From positions 2,232,001 through 2,296,000 of the forward strand of contig NZ_CP059431.1 in the NCBI RefSeq assembly GCF_013874595.1: a stretch of 64,000 nt of DNA. Direction: 5' to 3'. Numbering within the stretch: the first letter of the stretch is position 1; every line of letters begins with the position of its first letter. Positions 36,283 through 44,783 of the stretch are shown here, one piece after another. Source of the DNA: Flavobacterium sp. xlx-214 (GTDB lineage Bacteria; Bacteroidota; Bacteroidia; Flavobacteriales; Flavobacteriaceae). The notes below the pieces were generated by a model, which searched no databases, had not been told where the DNA came from, and saw only the letters and a program-made list of their open reading frames with translations. Position numbers and translations under genes: made by a program.

Positions 36283-37515
36283 ATGGACTTAGATATTCCT
36301 TATATCCGAGTAGGAACTTCCTATTTTAAAATTATTGAAAAACCACTCATCTCTGGCGATAAAGTTAAAGTAATGACACGTTGGAATAGAGAAACAATAG
36401 TTTCCGATCATGGGAAAAATTTCTTAGGAAACATTCTAAAATTAGACGGTTTTTGTTGTATTCCAGATCATCTTAATTATCAATTAATCGTTGAAAATTT
36501 TTATAATACCTATAATGAGTTAAGTGCGTCGCCAATAAACGAAGTGTTAACATTAGAACAATTGGAAAATAACATACCAAATACGTTAAACTTCGTGCAG
36601 CATATATTCGGAGATCAAAAAGAATTTGGTTTAGATTATTTAAAACTGCTGTTTGAAAAACCAACACAAACATTACCTATTTTATGTCTTGTGAGCAAAG
36701 AAAGAGCCACAGGTAAAAGTTCTTTTATCAAATGGCTTAAAGCAATTTTTGGACTGAATATGACGTACATAAAAGGTGATTCTTTTAACTCGCAATTTAA
36801 CAGCGATTGGGCAAGCATGTTACTAGTTGCTATTGATGAAGTATTCTTTGATAAAAAAGAAATTACTGAACGTTTAAAATACCTATCCACGACCGATAAA
36901 GATAAAGTGGAAGCCAAAGGAAAGGACAGACAAGAAATTGAATTCTTTGCAAAGTTTATCTTATGTTCTAATAACGAAGATAATTTCATACAGATTGATG
37001 AAGAAGAGATTCGGTTCTGGATTCGTAAAATCCGACCAATAAAGTCAGAAGATGTTTTTTTCTTGAAAAAGCTAAATGCTGAAATCCCTTATTTTTTAAA
37101 GTATCTGATCGAACGAGATTTTAAATCTTCTCAAAAAACACGTATGTGGTTTACTCCACACCAAATTATGACCGAATCATTACTGAAATTGATCAATAAA
37201 AACAAAACAGAAGTTGCATTATTGGAATTATTTCATGAGTGTTTTGAAAAAATTGATGATGATGAAATTTTAATCGCTCCCAATGACATTTTATTATTGT
37301 TACGTAAAACAAATCCAAGATTATTTATTTCTGCTAGTGAAATAAGAAAGATTTTAAAGCGTTGGGAATTTCAACCAGAAGACAATACAAAATCATATCA
37401 AGGAATTGAACTATTGTCGCATGGTGAGATTGTAAAAGTAGATCGAAGAGGTCGCTATTATTTGATAAAAAAGTTTTTGTTCTATAAAATTTTTGATGCT
37501 TTGATGCAAGATTAG
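36283..37515 (+). CDS. Primase-helicase, DUF5906/superfamily 3-like ATPase
   Basis: 410-residue replication protein. ATPase core begins near residue 130: Walker A KERATGKSS (about 139-147), Walker B LLVAIDEVFF, and a sensor region KFILCSNNE. This is the arrangement of SF3-type helicases such as the DUF5906 proteins of plasmids and phages. The C terminus (about 330-400) looks like a winged helix. It is followed directly by the iteron cluster, and its 3' end contains the first iteron, consistent with a replication initiator or helicase. Confidence 0.8.
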   Translation: MDLDIPYIRVGTSYFKIIEKPLISGDKVKVMTRWNRETIVSDHGKNFLGNILKLDGFCCIPDHLNYQLIVENFYNTYNELSASPINEVLTLEQLENNIPNTLNFVQHIFGDQKEFGLDYLKLLFEKPTQTLPILCLVSKERATGKSSFIKWLKAIFGLNMTYIKGDSFNSQFNSDWASMLLVAIDEVFFDKKEITERLKYLSTTDKDKVEAKGKDRQEIEFFAKFILCSNNEDNFIQIDEEEIRFWIRKIRPIKSEDVFFLKKLNAEIPYFLKYLIERDFKSSQKTRMWFTPHQIMTESLLKLINKNKTEVALLELFHECFEKIDDDEILIAPNDILLLLRKTNPRLFISASEIRKILKRWEFQPEDNTKSYQGIELLSHGEIVKVDRRGRYYLIKKFLFYKIFDALMQD

Positions 37516-37696
37516 TTTAAGGTGCTGATATATAGTTGTTTATTCTGCATCAAACTCTACATCAAACTGAAAAAACATGGTTTTTGATGCAAGAGTGATG
37601 CAAGAATTGAAATTAGTTTGATGCAATGATGCAAGAGTGATGCAGGGTATTTAATTGATGTACAGTTTGTTATGTGGTTTCTGCATCACTGCATCA
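37502..37696. repeat. Iteron cluster, candidate replication origin
   Basis: TGATGCA occurs six times in direct orientation (37502, 37585, 37596, 37619, 37627, 37638) and three times inverted (37545, 37682, 37690). Two pairs share the longer unit TGATGCAAGAGTGATGCA. It fills the gap between the helicase and primase genes. Clustered short repeats between replication genes are typical of iteron origins. Confidence 0.65.
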
Positions 37697-37726
37697 AAAA
37701 AAATCACTTTTTTAGCTTTTTACAAT

Positions 37727-38584
37727 ATGGACATAAAAACAATAAAAAACATACCAATTTCGACTGTAATGAGTAGGTTAGGTTTTTGTATAATTCGGAC
37801 AAATGATTCAAGTTTATGGTACAAAAGTCCCTTTAGAAATGAAATGACAGCTTCTTTTAAAGTGGATAGTAAAAAAAATCTTTATTACGATTTTGGAGAA
37901 GGAAAAGGTGGAAATGTTTTCGATTTAATAATGCGAATAAAAGATTGCAATTTTAAAGAAGCATTACATTTCTTACGAAATGAATATGATTCTTTTTCTT
38001 TTCACCAGACACAAAGCGACATTGAACTCAAAAAAAAGGAGAATCAACAAAGTTATGAAATCGATCAAATAAAACCATTAGCGAATTTCATTCTAATCGA
38101 ATATTTAAAAAGTCGGAAGCTGAATATTGAACTCTGTAAAATATATTTAGTTGAAGTTTATTATCAATTAAACAACAAGCAATATTTTGGAATTGGATTT
38201 AAGAATGATTCGGGAGGTACCGAAATCAGAAATAAATATGTGAAGCTGTGTTTAGGTAAAAAATGGTACACATCAATTAAAAACAAATCTAATCAATTGA
38301 TTGTTTTGGAAAGCTGGTCAGATTTTATTTCTCTTTTGATGTTATTTTCAAAAACGGAAAACCAATTCGATTTCATCATTCTCAATTCGTTATCAATGCT
38401 CAACAAGTTAGACACCGTTTATGAGGAATATGAAAAAGTTTTCTTAGCACTCGACAATGATGAAGCAGGCACAAAAGCAACTCAAAAACAACTTGAAATT
38501 TTAGGTGCTAAATGTACTGATATTCGGTATCTATACAACAATGGATCGAAAGACTTAAACGATTATTTATTGCGGAATTATTAA
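37727..38584 (+). CDS. Primase with CHC2-like N terminus and toprim domain
   Basis: 285 residues from ATG 37727. The N-terminal part resembles the DnaG CHC2 domain (SLWYKSPFRNEMTASFKV, then YYDFGEGKGGNVFDLIM) but the zinc cysteines are absent. Toprim motifs follow: VLESWSDFIS (glutamate motif is weak) and FLALDNDEAGTKATQ with the DxD pair. It probably primes replication or transfer of the element. Upstream in-frame codons run through the iterons and are not used as the start. Confidence 0.8.
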   Translation: MDIKTIKNIPISTVMSRLGFCIIRTNDSSLWYKSPFRNEMTASFKVDSKKNLYYDFGEGKGGNVFDLIMRIKDCNFKEALHFLRNEYDSFSFHQTQSDIELKKKENQQSYEIDQIKPLANFILIEYLKSRKLNIELCKIYLVEVYYQLNNKQYFGIGFKNDSGGTEIRNKYVKLCLGKKWYTSIKNKSNQLIVLESWSDFISLLMLFSKTENQFDFIILNSLSMLNKLDTVYEEYEKVFLALDNDEAGTKATQKQLEILGAKCTDIRYLYNNGSKDLNDYLLRNY

Positions 38585-38598
38585 CTATTGATTTCGGC

Positions 38599-38638
38599 TG
38601 AGCAAGCCATGTTTCCCCTATGGGAAAACGCTTGCTCA
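38599..38638. other. Nested inverted repeat, candidate oriT
   Basis: Outer arms TGAGCAAGC (38599-38607) and GCTTGCTCA (38630-38638) are perfect. Inside, TTTCCC and GGGAAA form a second perfect stem around CTAT. It lies 37 bp before mobC, where oriT is usually found in small mobilizable elements. A terminator is less likely because no T run follows. Confidence 0.5.
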
Positions 38639-38674
38639 TCGAAACAACAAATTCACTTCATTCATTTGGAAATT

Positions 38675-39013
38675 ATGGCAAGACCCAAAAAAAGTAACGA
38701 TGAGTTGCGAATATTCAATGTAATGATTGCATTGAATAAATTCGAAAAAGAGAAGCTGGATAAATTGATTGCATTGAGAGAAGATAATGCTAGTGTGGTA
38801 ATTCGTGAACTGATTATGAACGAATCTTTAAACGTGAATCGCATTAGTAAAATTGATGTGTCCACCCATTTATTGACTAGGAGAATTTCGAATAATTTTA
38901 ATCAATACGTACGATCGGTGCACCAAACCCGATTGAATAAAATAGATGTTGAAATCATGCAGGAAATTAAAATGCTATTAGAAACAATTCATTTAAAAAT
39001 GCTGAGTCAATGA
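38675..39013 (+). CDS. mobC: Mobilization accessory protein, MobC-like
   Basis: 112 residues from ATG 38675, chosen because upstream codons overlap the candidate oriT hairpin. A basic start (MARPKKSNDE) and FNVMIALNKFEKEKLDKLI with a following helix resemble ribbon-helix-helix relaxosome proteins that bind oriT and help the relaxase. Its stop overlaps the relaxase start by 4 bp, so the two are co-translated. Confidence 0.75.
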   Translation: MARPKKSNDELRIFNVMIALNKFEKEKLDKLIALREDNASVVIRELIMNESLNVNRISKIDVSTHLLTRRISNNFNQYVRSVHQTRLNKIDVEIMQEIKMLLETIHLKMLSQ

Positions 39014-40164
39014 TTGCAAAACAGAAAATTCACGGATTTGTTGCTGCTTTTGATTACAACCATCAGAAAATGGAGCTTAAAAATCCTAAAGATCGGGCAG
39101 AATTGTTAGATCACAATTTTTTTAAATACGATAGAGAAAGTATCTTAAAAGAAATCAACTTTTTGAAACAATTGCGACCAAATTTAACTCGAGATACTTA
39201 TCACGTATCGCTGAATTTTGCACCTACCGACCAATTATCTAAAAATCAATTAACACAAATAGGTAAAGATTATTTAAATGGTATGGGCTTTGACGATAAT
39301 GCGTATGCAGTTTGGCAACATTTTGATGCAGAACATTTGCATATTCACGTGTTGGCATCACGAATTAAATATGATGGTTCGGTAGTTTCCGATTCTAATA
39401 ATTATCAGAGAAGCGAGACCCTTTGTCGAGAATTGGAGCGAAAATATGGAATAGAAACGGTAAAATCATCCAAAGAAGCTTTAGACCGAGCGCCAAGCAA
39501 AGATGAATTGGAAATGATTCAGCGAACAGGAAAACTTTCAGACCGAATGTTAATGCAAGAACGGATAAAAGATGCCTTATCAAAAGCACATACTATTTCA
39601 GATTTTATAATTCAATGTAAAATAAATGGTGTCCATTTAATTTTCAATCAGTCAGAAAGCACCGGACGAGTTTCAGGAATTACCTATATTTCTGATGATG
39701 GTTTCATAGCAAAGGGGCAAAAGTTAGGAAATCAATACAAATGGGCAAACCTTCAAAACAATTTAAATTATGAACAAAGCAGAGACCGTCAAACAATTGG
39801 CGAAACAAACCGTGATACAAGAGAACGATTTAAAGAATTACTTGGCCAAGGAAATCGAAGAATTGAAAGCAGGAATGGTCAAACTAGCCGAAATTCAAAA
39901 CAACATCATGAACAATCAGCTGGTTTTACATCAAACAATGGAAAATCTTTCCAAAACAGAGACGAAAGTGGATCTAACCCCCATTCTGAACGAACTAATA
40001 ATAACAAAGAAGCAGAACAAGAGTTTGAAGAAGCAGTTTCTAATCAACTTTCTACTGGTACAAGTACCGTTATTAGCTGTATTAGTGGCTTACTTGGTGG
40101 TATTAGCGCTAACGAAGTAGATGACGAAGCATCACGACGTCGTAAGCCTAAAAGAAAACGCTGA
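39010..40164 (+). CDS. mobA: Relaxase/mobilization nuclease
   Basis: 384-residue relaxase that nicks oriT and carries the strand into the recipient. The N-terminal domain has DTYHVSLNF, a helical stretch, and the metal-binding histidine motif HFDAEHLHIHVLASR, as in MobP-type relaxases. From about residue 255 the protein is basic, low complexity and probably disordered (many R, N, S, Q). In this region a different frame encodes a second protein (39770-40120), which explains the biased composition. Confidence 0.9.
   Translation: MIAKQKIHGFVAAFDYNHQKMELKNPKDRAELLDHNFFKYDRESILKEINFLKQLRPNLTRDTYHVSLNFAPTDQLSKNQLTQIGKDYLNGMGFDDNAYAVWQHFDAEHLHIHVLASRIKYDGSVVSDSNNYQRSETLCRELERKYGIETVKSSKEALDRAPSKDELEMIQRTGKLSDRMLMQERIKDALSKAHTISDFIIQCKINGVHLIFNQSESTGRVSGITYISDDGFIAKGQKLGNQYKWANLQNNLNYEQSRDRQTIGETNRDTRERFKELLGQGNRRIESRNGQTSRNSKQHHEQSAGFTSNNGKSFQNRDESGSNPHSERTNNNKEAEQEFEEAVSNQLSTGTSTVISCISGLLGGISANEVDDEASRRRKPKRKR
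39770..40120 (+). CDS. Overprinted small membrane protein inside the relaxase gene
   Basis: 116 residues in another frame wholly inside mobA. Residues about 15-85 are helical with heptad character (LKNYLAKEIEELKAGMVKL) and residues about 88-114 are one membrane helix (NFLLVQVPLLAVLVAYLVV). This orderly layout contrasts with the low-complexity host frame. ColE1-type plasmids carry mbeB and mbeD in the same manner inside mbeA, which is precedent. A role in anchoring the relaxosome at the membrane is inferred. Confidence 0.6.
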   Translation: MNKAETVKQLAKQTVIQENDLKNYLAKEIEELKAGMVKLAEIQNNIMNNQLVLHQTMENLSKTETKVDLTPILNELIITKKQNKSLKKQFLINFLLVQVPLLAVLVAYLVVLALTK

Positions 40165-40275
40165 TTTTGTAAAAATAAACAACAGCCAAGGTGTTTTTTT
40201 TCTTTTCAAGAGCGTAAGGATTTCGAGAAATAAATAAAGGCAAACTAAATTTCACCTACTTAAATTTTATATAAA

Positions 40276-40329
40276 TATACAATTGTATAATTCAATAATT
40301 ATATAAATATGTAATTATACAATTGTATA
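40276..40329. repeat. Two identical 14-bp palindromes
   Basis: TATACAATTGTATA at 40276-40289 and again at 40316-40329, 40 bp apart centre to centre (about four helical turns), in an AT-rich gap between convergent genes. Could be a binding site for a dimeric protein (partition or regulation). No T-run terminator pattern. Confidence 0.5.
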
Positions 40330-40366
40330 AAATCCTTATATATAACAGTTTGATTATTAGTGTTTT

Positions 40367-40669
40367 TTAAACCATATTTCCGAAAGCCAAATTTCGAGAA
40401 TGTACTTCTAAAAACTCCTCATTTTGGTATTTTTCAGGAATGTAATTTAAGGTGATTAATTCATCAAATGTGTAAGAACTAATGTCCGTTTTGTGATTAA
40501 ATTTTACAAAGGCGTCCATACCCAACCACTTTGAAATACGAATCATCAAACCATTTTTTAATGTTATTTCCTTAGTAATAATAGCTTCATTTAGATTTAA
40601 AATTTCTTTGTGGAATTGCTCTAATTCCGACAGAGTAAATTCGTGTAATTTGTTATAAAACTCGTTCAT
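40367..40669 (-). CDS. Unknown small protein
   Basis: 100 residues, soluble, helical N terminus (FYNKLHEFTLSELEQFHKEILNL). No recognised domain. Lies 12 bp after an exported protein gene on the same strand, so probably one unit. Cargo of the element, role unknown. Confidence 0.55.
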   Translation of the reverse strand: MNEFYNKLHEFTLSELEQFHKEILNLNEAIITKEITLKNGLMIRISKWLGMDAFVKFNHKTDISSYTFDELITLNYIPEKYQNEEFLEVHSRNLAFGNMV

Positions 40670-40681
40670 CTTTATTTAGAA

Positions 40682-41092
40682 TTATTCGGTTGCGGTTAAA
40701 ATATATTCGGCTAGATAAAATGGATGTTTAATGATCTCATCATTAATTTTTAACAGAATAAAGTCGTCTTCTACACCTTGAAAATAGCCTTCGGTCAATG
40801 ATTTACTGTTCAATAATGTAACCCATTCATCCTTTGTAAAACGATCAAAATTTGTTCTTTTAGCTTTGTATAAACGAGTGGCATTGTATGTTTTTTCAGT
40901 TCCATCTTTAAAAGTAATGACTAGAGTTTCATTAAAAGAAACATATCTGTAATTTTTGAATGGTCGGTCATCTTTTGAGACATCTTTGAATACTTTTTCA
41001 AATATAGATTTGTCATTAATTGTCTGAGCGAATGATGAACTGGAAAACAACAACAACACAAGGACAGTTAAACGGATTAGATGTTTTTTCAT
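40682..41092 (-). CDS. Exported protein of unknown function
   Basis: 136 residues with a clear signal peptide (hydrophobic 9-20, cleavage after SSFAQ). The mature part is alpha-beta, with KDGTEKTYNATRLYKAKRTNFDRF as a basic stretch quoted only in part by its character. No family recognised. Divergent from the region holding the 120-nt hairpin. Confidence 0.6.
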   Translation of the reverse strand: MKKHLIRLTVLVLLLFSSSSFAQTINDKSIFEKVFKDVSKDDRPFKNYRYVSFNETLVITFKDGTEKTYNATRLYKAKRTNFDRFTKDEWVTLLNSKSLTEGYFQGVEDDFILLKINDEIIKHPFYLAEYILTATE

Positions 41093-41159
41093 GATTATAG
41101 CAATTTGTGTGATACCTTATTTTGAAGTAAAGAAAAAGGCGTGAAACTAAAATCAATCC

Positions 41160-41279
41160 GTTACAGAGGTACTGCGAAGAACCCTAAACTCAGAAAGACT
41201 TAGCCCACGCCCATATAAGGCACAGGCGTAAGTCTGACTAGTTTTAGAGTTTATAAGAAGATTCGCAGTTTTCTGTAAC
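41160..41279. ncRNA. 120-nt nested hairpin (structured RNA, MITE or single-strand origin)
   Basis: Five complementary segments nest in order: GTTACAGA/TCTGTAAC, ACTGCGAA/TTCGCAGT, TAAACTC/GAGTTTA, AGACTT/AAGTCT and ACGCC/GGCGT, separated by small internal loops. It lies in a 300-bp gap with no coding frame. The rest of the gap (41093-41159 and 41280-41397) shows nothing else. The nature of the element is undecided. Confidence 0.45.
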
Positions 41280-41397
41280 TCAACTAATCAGCCTACGCTA
41301 GATCAATTACTATTTTAATACCGCTAATTTACGGATTTTTATAGAAGTTTGATATACATTATTGATGAAATTGCGTAATTTGTAACCAAAATTGTTG

Positions 41398-41676
41398 ATG
41401 ATGAAAAAGATAACCGAAAAAGAATTCAAACAAAATATTGATACTTTTTTAGAACAAGCAACCGAAGAATCTATTCAAATTGAAATGAATAATAACACAT
41501 TGTATCTTTCTTCGATTGATAGCCTACAAGTCATTGATAACGAATGGGTAAAAGAATTTATGGCTATTCCAGAAGAGTTTCGGGTTAATCCTTTCGAAAT
41601 TTCTGATTCCGGTGATTTGTATTGGGCAGATAGAAGGAATGTTGATGGTGTTAAGGCTAGAATAGCAAAAAAATAA
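41398..41676 (+). CDS. Small protein, possible antitoxin-like
   Basis: 92 residues from ATG 41398 (41401 also possible). ITEKEFKQNIDTFLEQATEESIQIE followed by a short beta strand resembles, weakly, the Phd/YefM N terminus, and the tail WADRRNVDGVKARIAKK is basic. No toxin gene is adjacent; the AlbA-domain gene follows 5 bp later, so the two are probably co-transcribed. Function not assigned. Confidence 0.5.
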   Translation: MMKKITEKEFKQNIDTFLEQATEESIQIEMNNNTLYLSSIDSLQVIDNEWVKEFMAIPEEFRVNPFEISDSGDLYWADRRNVDGVKARIAKK

Positions 41677-41681
41677 ATCAA

Positions 41682-43025
41682 ATGACCGAAAACAAACATA
41701 CAGAATTCAAACAAAAAGTAACGCCCGAATTAGAAAAAGAAGTAGTAGCTTTTTTAAATTCTAATGAAGGTGGTGTTATTTATATTGGTATTGATAAAAA
41801 CGGAATTCCTGTTGGTGTTAACAATGCAGATCAGGAGCAATTACTTATTAAAGATCGTTTAAAAACGAATATTTTACCTTCTTGTTTGGGGCTTTTTGAT
41901 TTGATTATTGAAAAGAAAGATAATAAAGAAATCATCAAAATTATCGTTGCCGGAGGTTATGAAAAACCATATTACATAAAGAAATATGGACTTTCAGAAA
42001 AAGGGGCTTTTATTCGAATCGGAAGCTCGGCTGAACCGATGCCAACCCGACAAATAGAACAACTTTTTAGTAAACGCATCCGAAATTCTATCGGAAACAT
42101 GAAATCTCCGAAACAGACTTTACAGTTTCAGCAATTACATATTTATTATCAATCGATTGGAAAAGCTTTAAATGAGCAATTTGCCCGAAATTTAGAATTA
42201 GTTACAGAAGAAGGAGACTACAATTATGTAGCGTATTTAATGAACGACATCAATAACATTTCGGTAAAAGTAGCTCGGTATCAAGGTTTAAATCGGGTAG
42301 AATTAGAAGAAAGCAATGAGTATGGATATGAATCATTAATTAAAGCAACACATCAGGTTTTAGATAAATTGAATTTAGAAAACAGAACATTGACTAAAAT
42401 CACTCCTAAACAAAGAAAAGAACAACGGTTGTGGAACGCCATTGCCTTGCGTGAAGCAGTAATCAATGCCTTTGTTCATAATGATTATACAAAAGAAGTT
42501 GCTCCAAAATTTGAGATTTTTGACGATCGATTGGAAATTACCTCTTATGGCAGTTTACCCGAAGGACTTTCAAAAGATGAGTTTTTTGAAGGATATTCTA
42601 TCATCAGAAATAAAGAATTGATGCGTATTTTCAAAGACTTAGATTTAGTAGAGCAATTAGGTTCAGGAATACCAAGAATTATACAGGCTTATGCACAAGA
42701 TTGTTTTCATTTTTCAGAGAACTTTTTAAGAGTTACATTACCTTCAACGGAATCTGTGACACGAATCGAACAAGATACCGAACAAGATACCGAACAAGTT
42801 ACCGAACAAGTTCGATTCTTAATTTCGAGTATGGCAGATAAGAAATATAGCAGTGCAGAATTAATGGAACTTGTTGGTATAAAGCATCGTCCTACATTTT
42901 TATATAATTATTTACAACCAGCACTAAAATCAGGTTTAATAGCCTTGTCTATTCCTGATAAACCAACAAGCCGAAATCAAAAATATTATTTAACGGAGAA
43001 AGGAAAACAAAACCAAAAAGCTTAG
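41682..43025 (+). CDS. AlbA_2/Schlafen-type DNA-binding protein with ATPase-like domain
   Basis: 447 residues. N-terminal AlbA_2 domain (HTEFKQKV, FLNSNEGGVIYIGIDKNG), then a GHKL ATPase-like domain of the RecG-like group (ALREAVINAFVHNDYT, LEITSYGSLPEG, LVEQLGSGIPRI) and a C-terminal winged helix (SSAELMELVGIKHRPTF). Between them lies a short repeat EQDTEQDTEQVTEQV. Such proteins are common regulators or defence-linked genes in mobile elements. Followed by a terminator. Confidence 0.8.
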   Translation: MTENKHTEFKQKVTPELEKEVVAFLNSNEGGVIYIGIDKNGIPVGVNNADQEQLLIKDRLKTNILPSCLGLFDLIIEKKDNKEIIKIIVAGGYEKPYYIKKYGLSEKGAFIRIGSSAEPMPTRQIEQLFSKRIRNSIGNMKSPKQTLQFQQLHIYYQSIGKALNEQFARNLELVTEEGDYNYVAYLMNDINNISVKVARYQGLNRVELEESNEYGYESLIKATHQVLDKLNLENRTLTKITPKQRKEQRLWNAIALREAVINAFVHNDYTKEVAPKFEIFDDRLEITSYGSLPEGLSKDEFFEGYSIIRNKELMRIFKDLDLVEQLGSGIPRIIQAYAQDCFHFSENFLRVTLPSTESVTRIEQDTEQDTEQVTEQVRFLISSMADKKYSSAELMELVGIKHRPTFLYNYLQPALKSGLIALSIPDKPTSRNQKYYLTEKGKQNQKA

Positions 43026-43048
43026 AGATTATCCTAAGCTTTTTTTCT
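43016..43048 (+). terminator. Terminator after the AlbA-type gene
   Basis: AAAAGCTTAG / CTAAGCTTTT hairpin with T run, overlapping the stop codon. The remaining 185 bp before hsdM hold only an AT-rich promoter-like TATATTTA near 43204. Confidence 0.8.
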
Positions 43049-43232
43049 TTTCTCTAGCTTTCCTTTGTTTTAAAAACGACACAAAATGTCTTTAGTAAGT
43101 GTTTTATTTGAGGTACGAAAAAGCATCATTAGATTAGGGGAAATTACGGGTTTCCACACTATATTTTCCTTTAGTTTGATTTCTTTTACATTTTAACAAT
43201 TAGTATATTTACGCAAAACATAATTAAACAAA

Positions 43233-44783
43233 ATGTCAGATAACAATAAAAATATACTAGAGCAAAAGCTTTGGGATATTGCTAATACCTTACGTGGACG
43301 AATTAATGCAGACGAATACCGTAATTATATACTAGGTTTTATATTTTTTAAATATTTATCAGAGAAACAACACCTTTACGCCAATTCGTTATTGGAAGAT
43401 GAAGATATAAAAGAATATCATAATGTAACCGATGCTGAAACGTTAGAAGCGATTAAAGAAGAATCGCTAGCACAATTAGGGTTCTTTTTAGCTCCCGATC
43501 AATTATTAGAAGCCTTAATTAAAAAGGGCTCTAATTCATATATTATTGAAGATTTAGAACAAACACTAAATTACATTGAACAATCTACAATGGGAACGGA
43601 ATCTGAAGAAGATTTCATTGGGTTGTTTCAAGATGTAGATTTGGCTTCGTCTAAATTAGGAAAAACACCCGATAAACGTAACGAAGTTATTGTTGAAATT
43701 CTTTCGAAATTAAACGAAATCGACTTTAAATTAGAAGACATTGAATCGGATGTTTTAGGTGATGCGTACGAATACCTAATTAAGCAATTTGCTGCTGGGG
43801 CAGGAAAATCGGCTGGAGAGTTTTATACCCCTCAAGAAGTTTCTACCATTTTGGCTAAAATTGTAACCTTGGGTAAAGACAAAATTCGTTCAGTTTACGA
43901 TCCAACCTGTGGTTCGGGTTCGTTGTTATTGCGTGTAGCTAAAGAAACTAAAGTTGCCGATTTCTACGGACAAGAATTAAACCCAACCACGTTTAACTTG
44001 GCTCGTATGAACATGATTTTGCACAACGTGCATTATTCACGTTTCAATATTGAGCAAGACGATACCTTAGAAGAACCTCGCCATTCATCGCAACGTTTTG
44101 AAGCTATTGTAGCTAATCCACCTTTTTCTGCTAATTGGAAAGGTGATGCCAATCCGCTAAACGCATCCGATGTTCGTTTTAGCCAATTCGGAAAGTTAGC
44201 ACCAAAAACCAAAGCCGATTTTGCCTTTTTACAGCACATGTATTATCAGTTAGCCGATAACGGAACCGTTGCTTCGGTTTTCCCACATGGTGTATTGTTT
44301 CGTGGCGCTGCCGAAGGTGTCATTCGTGAATATTTTATTAAAGAATTAAACGCTATCGACGCTATTATAGGTTTACCAGCCAATATTTTTTACGGAACCA
44401 GTATTCCTACGTGTATTGTAGTACTAAAAAAATGCCGAAAAGCTGATGAAAACATTGTATTTATTGATGCAAGTGGCGAAGGTAATTTTATAAAAGAAGG
44501 TACACAAAACAAATTGCGAGACGAAGACATTCAGCGTATTGTGCACGCCTATGCCAATCGACAAGAAATTAATAAATATTGCCACATAGCTACCTTAGCA
44601 GAAATTGCCGAAAACGATTACAATTTAAACATACCTCGTTATGTAGATACGTTTGAAGAAGCAGTAGCGATTGATGTAAACCAAGTAACCGAACGCTTAA
44701 AAGCCATTAATACCGAGTTGTTAGATGTAGATAAAAAGTTAGCCGATTTTTGTAAAGAGTTAAATTTGCCAACACCTTTTTAA
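43233..44783 (+). CDS. hsdM: Type I restriction-modification, methyltransferase subunit
   Basis: 516-residue N6-adenine methyltransferase subunit. HsdM_N helical domain (about 8-140) precedes the catalytic domain with the AdoMet motif DPTCGSGSLLL (Asp223) and the catalytic NPPF (295-298). With HsdS it methylates the recognition sequence; with HsdR it forms the restriction complex. Its stop overlaps the hsdS start. First gene of the defence island. Confidence 0.96.
   Translation: MSDNNKNILEQKLWDIANTLRGRINADEYRNYILGFIFFKYLSEKQHLYANSLLEDEDIKEYHNVTDAETLEAIKEESLAQLGFFLAPDQLLEALIKKGSNSYIIEDLEQTLNYIEQSTMGTESEEDFIGLFQDVDLASSKLGKTPDKRNEVIVEILSKLNEIDFKLEDIESDVLGDAYEYLIKQFAAGAGKSAGEFYTPQEVSTILAKIVTLGKDKIRSVYDPTCGSGSLLLRVAKETKVADFYGQELNPTTFNLARMNMILHNVHYSRFNIEQDDTLEEPRHSSQRFEAIVANPPFSANWKGDANPLNASDVRFSQFGKLAPKTKADFAFLQHMYYQLADNGTVASVFPHGVLFRGAAEGVIREYFIKELNAIDAIIGLPANIFYGTSIPTCIVVLKKCRKADENIVFIDASGEGNFIKEGTQNKLRDEDIQRIVHAYANRQEINKYCHIATLAEIAENDYNLNIPRYVDTFEEAVAIDVNQVTERLKAINTELLDVDKKLADFCKELNLPTPF

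Noticed and set aside
37502..37696. Repeat cluster as a CRISPR array
   Set aside because: Units are 7 bp, irregularly spaced and in both orientations, with no spacers of uniform length or cas genes.
41160..41279. GTTTTAGAGTTT inside the hairpin as tracrRNA or CRISPR repeat
   Set aside because: Single occurrence within a nested stem and no Cas9 or repeat array in the window.
41160..41279. Hairpin as a retron msr-msd
   Set aside because: No reverse transcriptase gene lies anywhere in the window.
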